The position numbers and the translations under genes were made by a program. Below are positions 50,364 through 61,464 of a stretch of DNA of 64,000 bases, piece after piece. The notes below the pieces were generated by a model, which was not told the origin of the DNA, did no database searches, and saw nothing but the letters and a program-made list of their open reading frames with translations. Positions within the stretch are counted from its first letter, which is position 1. Every line of letters starts with the position of its first letter. Source of the stretch: Bactrocera neohumeralis (lineage: Eukaryota; Arthropoda; Insecta; Diptera; Tephritidae); the NCBI RefSeq assembly GCF_024586455.1, contig NC_065921.1, forward strand, positions 11,501,401 through 11,565,400. Reading direction: 5' to 3'.

Positions 50364-51805
50364 TTCGGCCTCCTTCTTTTTCTGTCTACAAATGCGTCTC
50401 GCTTCCCTCTTAAACTCTCGGTATCTATCCTATCCCGCACGTGTTGTGGTCGATCGTAACATTGCGAGGTAGGCAGCCTGTTTTCTCTCCGCTGCGACAC
50501 TGCACTCCTCCTCGTACCAGCTGTTCTTGTGCATTTTCCGAAAACCAATGGTTTCGGTTGCAGCTGTACGTAAGGAGTTTGAAAAGCCGTCCCACAGTTC
50601 CCTTATACCGAGTTGTTGACGAGTGCTCTCAGAGAGCAGGAGTGCAAGCCGAGTAGAGAATCGTTCGGCTGTCTGTTGTGATTGCAGCTTCTCGACGTCG
50701 AACCTTCATTGTGTTTGTTGGCGTGCATTTTTTGCTGCACAGAGGCGGGTGCGAATCTTGGCTGCAACAAGATAGTGGTCCGAGTCGATGTTAGGACCTC
50801 GGAGCGCACGCACATCTAAAACACTGGAGACGTGTCTTCCGTTTATTACAACATGATCGATCTGGTTGGCAGTTTTTCGATCCGGAGACAGCCAGGTAGC
50901 TTGATGAATGTTCTTATGCTGGAATCTACAGATAACCATATTTCGGGCCCCGGCGAAGTCGATCAGCCTCAACCCATTTGGGGATGTTTCATCGTGGAGG
51001 CTGAATTTACCGACCGTGGTGCCAAATATACCTTCTTTGCCCACCCTGGCGTTAAAATCGCCAAGCACGATTTTGACATCGTGGCGGGGGCAGCTCTCAT
51101 AAGTGCGCTCCAAGCACTCATAAAAGGCATCTTTGGTCACATCGTCCTTCTCATCCGTCGGGGCGTGGGCGCAAGTCAGCGATATGTTGAAGAACCTCGC
51201 TTTTATGCGGATTGTGGCTAGACGTTCATTCACCGGAGTGAATGATAGTACTCGGCGACGAAGTCTCTCTCCCACCACGAATCCCACACCAAACTTGCGT
51301 TCCTTTATATGGCCACTGTAGTAAATGCCACAAGGACCTACTCGTCTTTGTCCTTGTCCCGTCCATCGCATTTCTTGGACGGCGGTGATGTCAGCCTTTA
51401 TTTTCACGAGGACATCAACCAGCTGGGCAGCGGCACCTTCCCAATTAAGGGACCGGACATTCCAGGTGCATGCCCTTAAATCGTAGTCCTTATTTCGTTT
51501 GCCGTGGTCGTCATCAAAAGGGGGGTCTCTCATCCGAGGCTGGTTGTTACTGTTCATTGGGGGTGTTTTTTTACGTATCGGGTCCTAAACCCAGCGCACA
51601 ACCCTATGTAGGGGATATTTCGCCTTCTCACTTTAGCTCGCCTTCAAACGGATGTTCTTAGGCTACCCAGAGGATACTTGGTCAAAGACCGGAAGTAGTG
51701 AGCTGCTTGAGTCATATGTAAAAGAATCGTTTCTAGCCACTCCCACGTGAATGGCGATCAGAGAACTTTCCTCACTTGCGTGAACTTCTGCACATGACTC
51801 CATCC
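48945..51805 (-). mobile_element. RTE-like non-LTR retrotransposon, copy 2, better preserved
   Basis: Minus strand, from 51805 (5' end) to about 48945, where similarity to copy 1 stops. The last part, KRQRLRWLGHVVRMD onward, is missing. Endonuclease and RT parts (listed separately) lie in the same frame (starts 1194 bp apart), so they were one ORF, now broken by stop codons. A deletion follows YADDID. It lies about 245 bp after gene E, in the same place and orientation as copy 1 after gene D. Confidence 0.88.
50706..51557 (-). pseudogene. RTE-like apurinic-type endonuclease, 283 aa
   Basis: Endonuclease/exonuclease/phosphatase fold: RACTWNVRSLNWEG (Asn), ITAVQEMRWTG (Glu), CAHAPTDEKDD, VKIVLGDFNARVG (Asp, Asn), TANQIDHVVINGRH and DSDHYLV (final Asp-His). 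All expected catalytic residues are visible. The frame ends at a TGA (50706-50708) but continues in the same frame afterwards with RFDVEKLQSQQTAERF and the linker NSWYEEECS, so the stop is a break within a longer ORF. In host genomes this family is often mis-annotated as craniofacial development protein 2-like. Confidence 0.88.
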
Positions 51806-52079
51806 TCCCGACTGCTACTTTTAAATGTCGGACACAATGCGTATTCTGGTAAAAAGTCACAGATCATATGATAGATAATTTCGGAAAAGATTTAAGGGGA
51901 AAGTATCTGAAGTCGTTTAAAAAAACCGATTATTTCTACTGTCTTAGCCGATAGGTATATTCTCTAAGAAAATGACCGCAAAATTTTAAAAAGCCGATCT
52001 TAAAAAGTGTGCTAATGTTTGCACTTGAAAGTGACTCCCGCCAAGTTCACCTAACTTTCACCATAAACTAGAGGTACTT

Positions 52080-52775
52080 CCTTCTTTTGAAAGGTCATGC
52101 GTGAGTAGTGTCAAGCTGTCATACTATTTTTGTTCAATATTGTTAATCATTTTATTATGAAAACATTTTCGTCTGAACAACGTTTACAAGTCGTTCAACT
52201 ATATTACGAAAATTCACGTTCTGTAAAAAATGTGTTCAGCGATTTGGCCCATTTTTGGCTCAATGGGTATCTACCGTATTAATCTATTAAAATTTACGCA
52301 TTAGAGGCGAGGAGTAACCTAAAAAGTCTCAAGAGTTGCCATTTCATCCAGAATAAACAACGGCTTGGTGTGGCTCATATTTCTTTAAAATATAAACGGC
52401 TTTAAACGGCGCCACTTCACATACTTCCCACACATCGCATAAATCAATGGATTTATTGATTGAACACTTTGTTGAGCAGATAATTTCACATTCTGGGGAG
52501 GGCGATTGGCCCCAAGATCATGTGATATAACACCGTTGAACTTTTTTCTTTGGGGATATGCAAAGTTTAAAGTTTTTCGAAGTCGAACGAGTCATCGAAA
52601 ATTGGACTAACCATCTGAGACGCAGCTGCGGCCAACATTTGAAAGAGATAATCTTCAAAAAATAAATGCCAACGAATGTTCTTTCGAACGACAATAAACG
52701 TTCTCCATTAAATTTGAACTTTCTGTGTTTTTTCTTTAAAAAAAAGTTGGAAATCTCGAAATGGATCACCCTTTA
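52080..52775 (+). pseudogene. Tc1/mariner-like transposase remnant (second family)
   Basis: A start-like MKTFSSEQRLQVVQLYYENS at 52158 (helix-turn-helix) is followed by decayed sequence, then ..PLNFFLWGYAKFK-like and RVIENWTNHLRRSCGQHLKE near 52540-52650, the C-terminal block of a mariner-superfamily transposase. The last bases, AAATCTCGAAATGGATCACC at 52748-52770, look like a terminal repeat. The central catalytic part is largely lost. Confidence 0.6.
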
Positions 52776-52889
52776 GTGTTGCAAACTGGTCACTCACAAC
52801 ATTATCGTAAAGTTTAACATTTTTGGTAGTGCACAAACTCAGAACTTTTCGACCTACGAGCGCTATTTATGTTGCTTACAGTAACTTAA

Positions 52890-53190
52890 AATATTCAACT
52901 CGGCCAATAAATGGAATTTTTCTAAAATTTGATGTCAATCAAGACCCAGTATTTATCGATGGTATGAGAAATTCAATCTAGATCGTAGATCAATCCAAGG
53001 CGAATTTCGTGTAGATCGTCCAAAATCAGTTTTTGTTCCGCGAACGGCATTACACTACATACTCGTATTGCAAGAACATTTGACTGCAAAACAAATTTGT
53101 GTACGTTGGCTCCCAAACAGGTTTTCAATCGCTCAAAAAAGGTTCGTGTCGATTGGTAGAGGAAAATGAAAAGAAGGAAAAAAATGAAAC
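52890..53190 (+). pseudogene. Mariner transposase DNA-binding fragment
   Basis: Pieces read WYEKFNLDRRSIQGEFRVDR, PKSVFVP.TALHYILVL and KQICVRWLPNRFSIAQK. They match the helix-turn-helix to linker part of mariner transposases (RWF/WYxxF..GRPxS..; KxCxRWxPHxLxxxQK), with an internal deletion between them. Confidence 0.5.
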
Positions 53191-53290
53191 GGACCACTAT
53201 AGCATATAGCTGCCATATACACTGAACGATCGGAGTAAATTATTCTATCATTTCACGTACCAATTCGTGTTTCTGCAAAACATGGCACTA
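53190..53290. repeat. Fragment of the interspersed repeat
   Basis: ACCACTATAGCATATAGCTG then CCATATACACTGAACGATCG closely matches 63813-63852 in the same orientation. It is the same family as the 154-bp units in intron 1 of gene A. Confidence 0.65.
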
Positions 53291-53937
53291 TAGATCCAAA
53301 AAGCAGAATCATTTACGACGTCAGAAAGGCATACGAGCACAGAAAGTACTTTACAGTAAAATCACTTTTCGGTAATATTGCTTTCTGTAGTTCAGGCTTT
53401 TGTATGAAATTAAAGCATTATTATCACTCATAGAACATTTAAGTACCGTTTAAGTAATAGATGATTATCACGTATGTGATAACGACCGATAAGTACTGAT
53501 TTTAATTGACATCAACTATTGCTGATAACAGCTCAATGGTATGCCGCAATAAATGCCCCAACAAAGCGTCAAAAATACCAGAAAAGCATGGTTAGCCCAC
53601 TGACGAATATATGCTATCTGATCAAATCTAATCCAGACAGGCCGAATTATGCAGCTCGCGCAATCCGAATAGTTTAACAATTGTTAATTCTAGATTTAGC
53701 ACTGACTAACATTTATGATACTAACGATGAAAATGTTAGTGTAGGTTGTAGAGCAATCAATTAATTAAACGTTTATTGGAAGTAAATATTTTAAGTGCTT
53801 TGTCTGTTAAATTACATTACATCTAAAGTGCTTTATGGAAACAGTAAACGATAAGAAACTGAACGACATGAAATGCCGCAAAATGTAATCAGTTTTAATT
53901 TTATCTCCGAGCAGTTAACATTACAAAAATTGTGCTA
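53290..53937 (+). promoter_or_regulatory. Upstream flank, leader and probable promoter of gene F
   Basis: 53290-53690 is unrecognised. From about 53700 the flank resembles those of D0 and E (GATACTAACGATGA, AATTAAACGTTTATT, AAAGTGCTTTAT, ACGATAAGAA). The leader (CAGTTTTAATTTTATCTCCG then AGCAGTTAACATTA) is the shared one. Confidence 0.5.
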
Positions 53938-55636
53938 ATGGTATTGAAGGATACTCGTATTACCGCTGAAAATTCTGACGAGACTGCGGCAGTAACTGAC
54001 AGCAAGTATAGACTGTATTCTGAGGGGCAACGCACTAATTTTCGACGTTACCATGTGTACCCGCATACTTTATATTTTCAATAGGTCCGAAAGTGGGCGT
54101 GCGACATTTGCAAAGTATGCTGATATTCTCCGGTTTCTGTGTAGCGTTTATGCAGCGAGCCAATCTCTCAGTGGCCATTGTGGCAATGATGGATCGCAAT
54201 TCCACAAATCCAGATTTTCCGGTGCGTTCGTAATTTTTAAATCTGTTTTTGTTTTTTTTTAATTATAACGGTGATTGTCTTCAATATATATATAGGAGTA
54301 TGAATGGTCGGAGCAAACAAAGTCACTGCTACTGAGCAGCTTCTTTTGGGGTTACGTCCTCATGCAGATACCAGGCGGTCAGCTGGCGCATCGTTTCGGC
54401 GGTAAAGTAATGTATCTCTACGGTGTCGGTATTTCTGGATTTCTCGCCTTGTTTACGCCCTTAAGCGCACAACTGGGTAATTGGCAATTCATTTGCGCTA
54501 TACGATTTCTGCAAGGCTTCTGTCAAGGTTCCCTATATCCTTCGACGCATACGCTTTTGGCACAATGGGCGCCACCAGCTGAACGCGGTATACTTGCAAC
54601 AATTTGCTATTCCGGCCCACAATTTGGCACGATCATCATATTGAGTATTAGTGGCACACTAGCTGCTTCAAAGTTTGGTTGGCCGAGCATTTTCTATGTT
54701 TCCGGCGGTTGTGGCATTATCTGGTGTTTGGTGTGGCTGCTGTGGAGCGCTGATGCACCGCATCAATCCAAATTAATTACACCCAAGGAGCGAAATTACA
54801 TCGAATCAGAATTAGCAGTGATTTCTAAGCGTGACAATAATGCCACCTCAGCAAAGTTGCCCACACCTTGGTTAAGCATACTCACATCCTTGCCATTTTG
54901 GGTGCTACTCCTTTGCAATTGTGCCTACAATTGGGGCTATTGGACAATGATGACACAAATACCCTCTTACATAAAGAATGTGTTCGACAAAGATATCCAG
55001 AGTAATGCCTTGCTCTCCGCCCTGCCATATACCGCTAATCTAGTATTCGGTCTGTGTTTCTGTGCCCTCGGTCAGGTACTGCTGTCAAGGAAAGTGTTGA
55101 GCACGAACGCTAGCCGTAAGATCTTCAACACGATCGGCATGTGGACACCGATGACGGCCGCCATTGCACTGGGGTTTGTCGACGCCGATAATGTTGATTT
55201 GGCTGTTATCTTACTAACTGTCGGTGTTGGTACCGACTCGGCAACATTTTTAGGTTATCTTTTGAATCACATGGATTTATCACCGAATTTCGCCGGCGCT
55301 ATGATGGGCATTACAAACTGTGCAGCTAATGTAATGAGCATTTTTGCACCGTTACTTGTTGGCGTCATTGTGACAGATACGGTGAGTTGGTCAAAAATAA
55401 TAAACGTAAATATAATATTTACTGATTGCCAATTACAGACAAACCCAAATCAGTGGCGTTTTATTTTTTACATTATGGCTGGGTTCTATTTTATTGCCAA
55501 CTTACTGTTTATAACTTTGGGTAGCACTAAATTGCAGCCGTGGAACGAGCCGGTGAAACGAGATACAGATCGTAAGCATATCAGATTTCAGCAGTTGCTG
55601 CTGACCTGGTGTATATCTAATCTAATTTGTATTTAA
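53938..55636 (+). CDS. Gene F: SLC17-family MFS transporter, conserved type
   Basis: Exons 54085-54221, 54296-55381 and 55439-55636 are firm. Exon 1 is proposed as 53938-53956 (MVLKDT plus one base, ACTC|GTATTA donor), giving about 479 aa; this first donor is weak. The other visible donor (CAA|GTATAG near 54007) is out of frame with TM1. Signatures are complete: RANLSVAIVAMMDRNSTNPD, IPGGQLAHRFGGK, PSTHT (about H137), WAPPAERG and NHMDLSPNFAGAMMGITN. It is therefore closer to C in its key residues than D or E are. The last intron (55382-55438) is 57 bp, a multiple of three, and has no stop, so intron retention would only add 19 residues between TM11 and TM12. Confidence 0.86.
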
Positions 55637-55837
55637 ATAGGTGTCCAACAAAACGGTGAATGATGAAAGTATCTATACTTTAGCTAGCAAATAAGGGGAG
55701 CTGGAGCATAATGCTTGAGTTGATGTATTTTCATTTTTTATTTTGTATTTTTGATTTTTGTTCACCTGAAATTATCATTTTTGTTATCAAAGTCCTATCT
55801 TTAACTTTGCTATTTTTATTTGAGATAATTTTGTTTA

Positions 55838-55843
55838 AATAAA
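55838..55843 (+). terminator. Possible poly(A) signal AATAAA, gene F
   Basis: AATAAA lies about 200 bp after the gene F stop, in T-rich sequence. It is the first canonical signal found after the stop. Confidence 0.4.
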
Positions 55844-55849
55844 GTAAAA

Positions 55850-57030
55850 ATAACTCAAGATTATCGAAAATATCCATACATCAGTATAACCAAAGATTTA
55901 TATGGAAGAAATTAATTTATATAAAGAAAATGTCCTAAAAAGAACTTCTATAATTGTGATTGTAAATAAATAGAATAAACGCGGTCTCTCCCCTTAAAAG
56001 CCAAGCAAGAACATCGGCGGTCGCTCCTACTAAGTTGTATGGCAAACAAGTAGAAGGAACAAAAATTAATTAATTAAAAATTAAATATAAAACAGAATAT
56101 TAACAACAAGCCACATGTGAGAAGATATAGGACACAATGTATCAAAACATTTATTAAAAAAAAAAAAATTAATTCGCTGGATTACAAAATGCTAAATTCT
56201 TTAGAGTCATTGCAGATAGAGAACTGCACAGTTGTGTGCACTTATTTGAATAACGCCTAGTCTTTAAGTGAGCTGGTATCTTTAAAGAGAATTATATGTT
56301 TAGTTAGAATTAGTATTTGGTGAACATACTAATATTTGCATTTCTATTTCGTAACATTTGATTATGGCTTAAATGATAATACTTTTGTACAGTGTCGCAT
56401 GATTGGTTTTACTCAAGTAAAATGGAAACCGGATCAAAGGATTTTCCTATTAGGTTGAATATTGCTTAAAGTACGAACGAACCGTAATCGGTAAGAAAAT
56501 TGGATAATGGGATTGACGGCAGCCGATTTTATTCATGGACCTCAGGTTGAGGTTCTTGGTTGGTTGTAAAGAAAGACACAGGAACGCCAGACAGCAGGCG
56601 CCCGCACTTCGGCCTTCTATAGGTGCATTGTACTACCGGTTTGCAACCAAACTAAGCCTTATTCAAAAACTAAATGGATTTTGTAAAAAACCTAGTGGTG
56701 GTATCTTAACGTTAGGTTAGATATTACTACAAATTCCCTTTTGCTTAGAAGTAGCTGCTTTTTGGTCAGTCCATCACCAATGCTACCACAAAATAAATTT
56801 TTAATAGATCTAGGTGTTTCTCTATTGCCTCAAACATCTCTTTGAAGAGCTGAATAGTCTAGGTAGCTTACGGGAATTATGTTCCTATTTGCCCCAGTGC
56901 GGTGACTGCCTTTTCGTTTTCTTCAATTGGCATAAGACTGAAAGTATAGTTATTTTCCTCATTCATAACCTAGATTACATTTAGTATAGACCTTACGGAC
57001 AGCTTGGTTGTTCATTAAAAGGTTTGCTGA
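55850..57030. other. Intergenic sequence after gene F
   Basis: No gene or repeat is recognised. A 61-codon frame at 56535 has no domain and no splice context. Confidence 0.5.
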
Positions 57031-57482
57031 TTAAGGTTGGTACGCAGCTCTCAAGTAATTGCTCAAGAAAAAAAATACATTATTTCTCAAGTAATTTTGA
57101 CAGCTGGTTACGCATTGTGAATGATCTACATTTTTTTCGTAATATATACGTGTGTATGTGTATGGTAACATAAAGATTTTCATTGAGATTTAAGAAAGTA
57201 TAGTTTTTATGCAACATTTCAAAATGGAATATACTTCATAATAATGATTTACTAATTTAGGACGAATTTGACGATTACTTAGATTTCCTTCAAGAAACAA
57301 TTGTTGATTTGATGTTACTTCGCAAAACAAGGTTTGCCATATTCATTGAAAAAAAGTATCAAAAATTTTGATTTCTTGAGAGCTGCGTATTAAGTTTGTC
57401 GCAGGAAAGTATCTTGAACGTTTCTTAAGCGTTTTTTTATATGAAGTTTTTACGTTTCTTGAGAGCTGCGTACTAAGCTTAA
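57031..57482. mobile_element. MITE-like inverted-repeat element with doubled right end
   Basis: The left end TTAAGGTTGGTACGCAGCTC then TCAAG at 57031-57056 is inverted at 57459-57482 (CTTGAGAGCTGCGTACTAAG then CTTAA). A second copy of the right end lies at 57374-57398. Some sequence near both ends repeats CTCAAGTAATT or TTCTTAAGCG. There is no coding capacity. The host target duplication is not clear. Confidence 0.65.
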
Positions 57483-57684
57483 GGCAGAAGCCCACTTCGG
57501 CCTGAAAAACTGAATTGTAGTTATTTAGTTTGAAGCTACTTTATACACTTAACATTACAACAGAACAAAAGTCTTATGTGAGTTGCTTATCTACCTCTGA
57601 CGTTAACATGCAGAAATTAAGAAATGTTCCTGAAAATCGTCGTGTAGGCACCAGGAAAATTTAGCAATTTTCAAATTGTTCAAT

Positions 57685-58200
57685 ATAGTCCAAGTCCACG
57701 ACCTTTGTTTACATTCAGCCAAATCAATAACCTTTGTTTACATTTCAGGTCACGAACTCTTCTCTTTACATCTCAATGAATCCTTTGTTTACATTTAGCC
57801 AAATCCACAACCACGTTTGAATTTCAGATCACTGACCCGTTAGAATTTAAGAGGTCAATGACCACTTTGTTTTAATTTTGTGAGGTCAATGACCCTTTTG
57901 CTTACATTTAGCAAATTCCAGAACGTTGTTTGATTTTCAGATCACTGACCTTTTCGTTTAGAATTTAAGAGATCAATGACCCTTTTGCTTACATTTAGCC
58001 AAGTCAACAACCTTTGTTTACATTTGGGGTCACTGACTGACCTATTTTTTTACATTACAAGTGGTCAATGGCCGCTTTGCTTACATTTTGTGGCGCTTAT
58101 AACTTTTTTGTTTTCTTTACATCTTGTTACCATTTTATAAGGTGAGGGACCTTTTACTCTTGCTTACATTTAGCCAAGTCAGCAACCGTTCTTTACTTGA
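57685..58200. repeat. Minisatellite of about 35-60 bp units with IR1 palindromes
   Basis: Units mix CCTTTGTTTACATTTAGCCA, AA(A/G)TCCACAACC, and AG(G/A)TCA(A/C)TGACC. The last word, two inverted AGGTCA-like half sites spaced by one base, occurs at 57826-57838, 57852-57864, 57883-57895, 57939-57951 and 57970-57982, with weaker forms near 57750, 58027 and 58063. This form matches the ecdysone receptor IR1 consensus. Confidence 0.75.
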
Positions 58201-58209
58201 CTTATTTTA

Positions 58210-60100
58210 GTGCCTTAATTATTGACTTCGAAATAATGTGACTTGTTATTATAAATTTGGGATATTAGTCCATATGTTCCCCTCTTGTGCCCAATGTAAC
58301 CCTAGCACTTCTTTAAGTATGTGTTTTATTTTAAATTTATTATTAGATAAAACGTGTTATATTTATAATACAATTTAAATGTGTTGAAGTTTTCTAACAG
58401 TAATGTCACGAGCAGCCTCTTTTATTGACGTTAAACTCGGTACATTCTCGGGATGCGAATAACTTTAAGTGACTTTGCAATTTGCTTGTTTACGTTGAAC
58501 GGTACTTTTGAATAAAAAAATTTCCACTACGAATGGGTCCTAACTTCCGTTATGAATAGTTATAGCAGAAAGAGCGGCATACAAATCCTCAAGTGCTTGG
58601 CGCTTTAAAGACGTTGTCATGTTTACACACTCTGTTATTTACTTGTTTACTATTATATACCTACTACTATTATATATTTGCATATATTTTTGTGTATAAT
58701 TACTCAGACAACGTGCAGCTAGCATCACACATGATAAGCGCCATGTGTGTACTGTATGTACATACATATGACCGAGAGATAAGTCTTAATCGTGTTCATA
58801 AATATGAGTTAATCTGCAAGTCCAACTTACGGCGTTGGTGTATGGAGAAAAAAAAATCGGTAGCACCAAAGTATTTGTGACCAAGTATAAATAACATTTA
58901 AATACTAAAAATGTATAGGTATTTATATATGTATATTAAAGGTCTTTATCATAAGAGCGACCTAGCCAAGTGGTGCACATTTAAATAAATAAGAAGTAGA
59001 TACTAAATATAAATGTTATAATAATTTATTTGTGATGATACAAGTGTTAACGTTACCCAGAGATATCTTCATCTATAAAGTGTGTTCTTTGCAAATCTTT
59101 TGTAGTTACTACTTATTTATAATCTCCCTAATAATCGTTTTGATTATTTTCTTAATAACTCGCTACATGTACTTGCCTCTGACAGTTATATCTATGGAAG
59201 CTGGGGAGTAACTTGTTGCTGAAGAAAACTTTTAGAAGCTTGCCACATCTCAAAGCATTCGCACGCGCCAAAATTGGATTCGGGAAATGTCAAAAACCAT
59301 TTTAATTTTTTACTTCCTCTAACTGCAATAATAAAAACCTATTCGTGAAAATGGAGAAATGTGCGAAATATGAAAGAGAAGAAAAAGGTTTGTGAAGTGT
59401 AGGAATTAAGGATAAATTTTAGCAACAAAGTAAGCGGTTTATAATTCAATATCCTTTGAAAATGTATCACACAATCAGAAAAAGAAGTTTGAATTATAAG
59501 AACGAAGAATAAAATGAATGGCTTTAAATTTTTTATAACGGACAAGCAAGTATTGAGAACGTGAAATGATTGGAAAAGCACATTGAAATTAACATAAGGA
59601 AAGTTATAAATATAAAATACAATTTCTAGTTCAAATCAGTCGAAACTAACTTTCAAAATTAGCTGCACCATACACAAAAGGATTACACTCAAGCACTAAA
59701 CTTAAAAATCGGAAATAATCATAAACTGTCAACCGTCGAAGTGTTTTGAGAGAATAACAGTTACAAGTGTCTCAGCACTTTCGACATAAGACAGCTTTGT
59801 GCTAAGTTTGAAACACCTTGAATCCCAACGAATAAGCTGAAATCAAAACTTTTCGTCTATGTGTTGTGATCAATGATAAAGAACTTAATTTTAATTGCTC
59901 ACAAGTGATCTACCCGAAACATTAATGACTAACTTATTTGAACATTGGAAAAATCAGAAAAATATATAGTGTTATAACTTGAGAATATGTGAGCCTATGT
60001 GAGAAGGATAATCAGCGGATTAAAATTTATTTGAAAACAGAGCATCACAAACTACTAAAACTATACCGACTAAACGTAGAGAAAATATTTTCCTATTATA
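58210..60100. other. Intergenic sequence, possible first exon of gene G
   Basis: Mostly AT-rich with no clear gene. At 59351-59387 a 37-bp candidate exon (AAAATGG start context; 12 codons plus one base; donor AAG|GTTTGT) has the phase needed by gene G and would give MEKCAKYEREEKA before SFFGARHVQ. Many other short frames could serve equally, so it is only a candidate. Confidence 0.3.
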
Positions 60101-61090
60101 AAGATAGTCGAAAAGGTCTTTTCGTATTTTGCCAATAGATGTCATTGCAGTCGTATATCTCCAGTGCTACCAATCACATTGTGTCATACCATATAGTGTT
60201 GGAAAAGAGTAATTTTAAAAATTAAATTCAGGAAAGTTGAAATAAAGTTACAGCTGTTCAAAACTGAGTGAAAAAAATGAAGAAACTCACTATATTTTTA
60301 AATTTTTGTATAAAAAAGGGAAGAATGCCACACAAGCCACCAATGAAATTTGTGAAGTTTAGACAATGCTTTTCTTTCTGAAACAAAAAAAATCGATCGC
60401 ATTTCGATAAAAATGGTAAAAAAGGAGACCGTCACAAAAGCCATGACATTGCTAAGCAATCAAATCATGACAATAATTTAAAAAGGCTGGCTATAAAAAG
60501 ATCGATGGTACCGCATGAAATGAATCTAATGATCGGTGCATTAACATCTGCGATTCTTTGCTGAAATGAAATGAAATCGTACCATTTCTGAAGCCAATGG
60601 TAACAGGAGACGAAAAGTGTATCAAATACGACAATAATGTGCGAAAAAGATCATGGTCCAAGCGTGGTGAAGCTCAACAAATGGTCGCAAAGCCACGATT
60701 GACGCCTCGAAAGGTTATGCTGAGTGTTTGGGGGAATTGGAAAGGAATCATCCACTAGCTGCTCCAGCCTGGCTGAACGATTAACTCTATATTTTACTGT
60801 TAACAACTAATGAGATTGAAGCATGTAATCGAAATAAAAAGGCCAGAACTGATCAACAGAATGCGCTTCGTCTTCCTTCAGGACAACGCTAGACCACACA
60901 CATCTTTGATGACTCGGCAAAAACTGGGAGAGCTTTGCTGGGAAGTTTTGATGCATTCACCATATAGCCCTGACCTTGTACCATCGGACTACCATTTGTT
61001 TCGGTCAATGCAGAACTCCCGTAATGGAGTAAAGTTGTGTTCAAGAGAAGCCTGTGAAAATTACTTCGTGTGGCACCGCCCACTTTAAAG
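60101..61090 (+). mobile_element. Mariner copy 3, same family as 20703 and 24606, longer but decayed
   Basis: The left end AGATAGTCGAAAAGGTCTTT at 60103 and the next 100 bp match the two deletion derivatives in intron 1. Here more of the transposase is present: KMVKKETVTKAMT-like sequence, then VTGDEKCIKYDN (first catalytic Asp region), RGEAQQMVAKPRLTPRKVML, FLQDNARPHTS (second Asp) and HSPYSPDLVPSDYHLFRSMQ (third Asp). Frameshifts and stops interrupt it, and no right-hand terminal repeat was found, so it is dead. Confidence 0.8.
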
Positions 61091-61099
61091 TGACATAAC

Positions 61100-61464
61100 A
61101 AAACTCAGGAACTCTTCGGCCAATTTGAATAAAATTTGAAATAAAACAAGCTCTTGCCAACGATACTAGAGCCCAGAAAGAGACGTTTTTGGTATTAGCA
61201 GCATTTTTTTCGTAAAATTGGGGTTTCAGTAATAAATCTAATTCTTCAAATTATTTTTTTTATTTCCATATTCTGGGTCATTCAAGCTGGTTAATATATT
61301 TGACACAACAATTATCTAATAGCAGAGAGATTTAAAAACATGTCTTTTGAAGCTGAGGTTTAATCAAAAAATATGAGATTAATAGCGCCCTATCATGGAG
61401 CGTAGTCACTACTTCTATGTAAAAAAATCATGATTATAATTTTTTTCATTTTTTAAACTTTCAG
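61100..61464 (+). other. Sequence before the TM1 exon of gene G
   Basis: AT-rich. It ends in a strong pyrimidine tract and acceptor (TTTTTTCATTTTTTAAACTTTCAG). No start codon with a phase 1 donor is convincing here. Confidence 0.4.

Noticed and set aside
49978..51661. Several + strand frames of 60-129 codons
   Set aside because: All are antisense to the RTE-like endonuclease and reverse transcriptase.
54362..55636. Single 424-codon frame as the complete C-terminal part of gene F
   Set aside because: It includes the 57-bp intron 55382-55438, which has good splice sites and aligns with introns in C, D and E.
58593..58880. 95-codon frame upstream of gene G
   Set aside because: Low complexity, TAT/TACATA-rich, and it does not supply a phase 1 exon for G.
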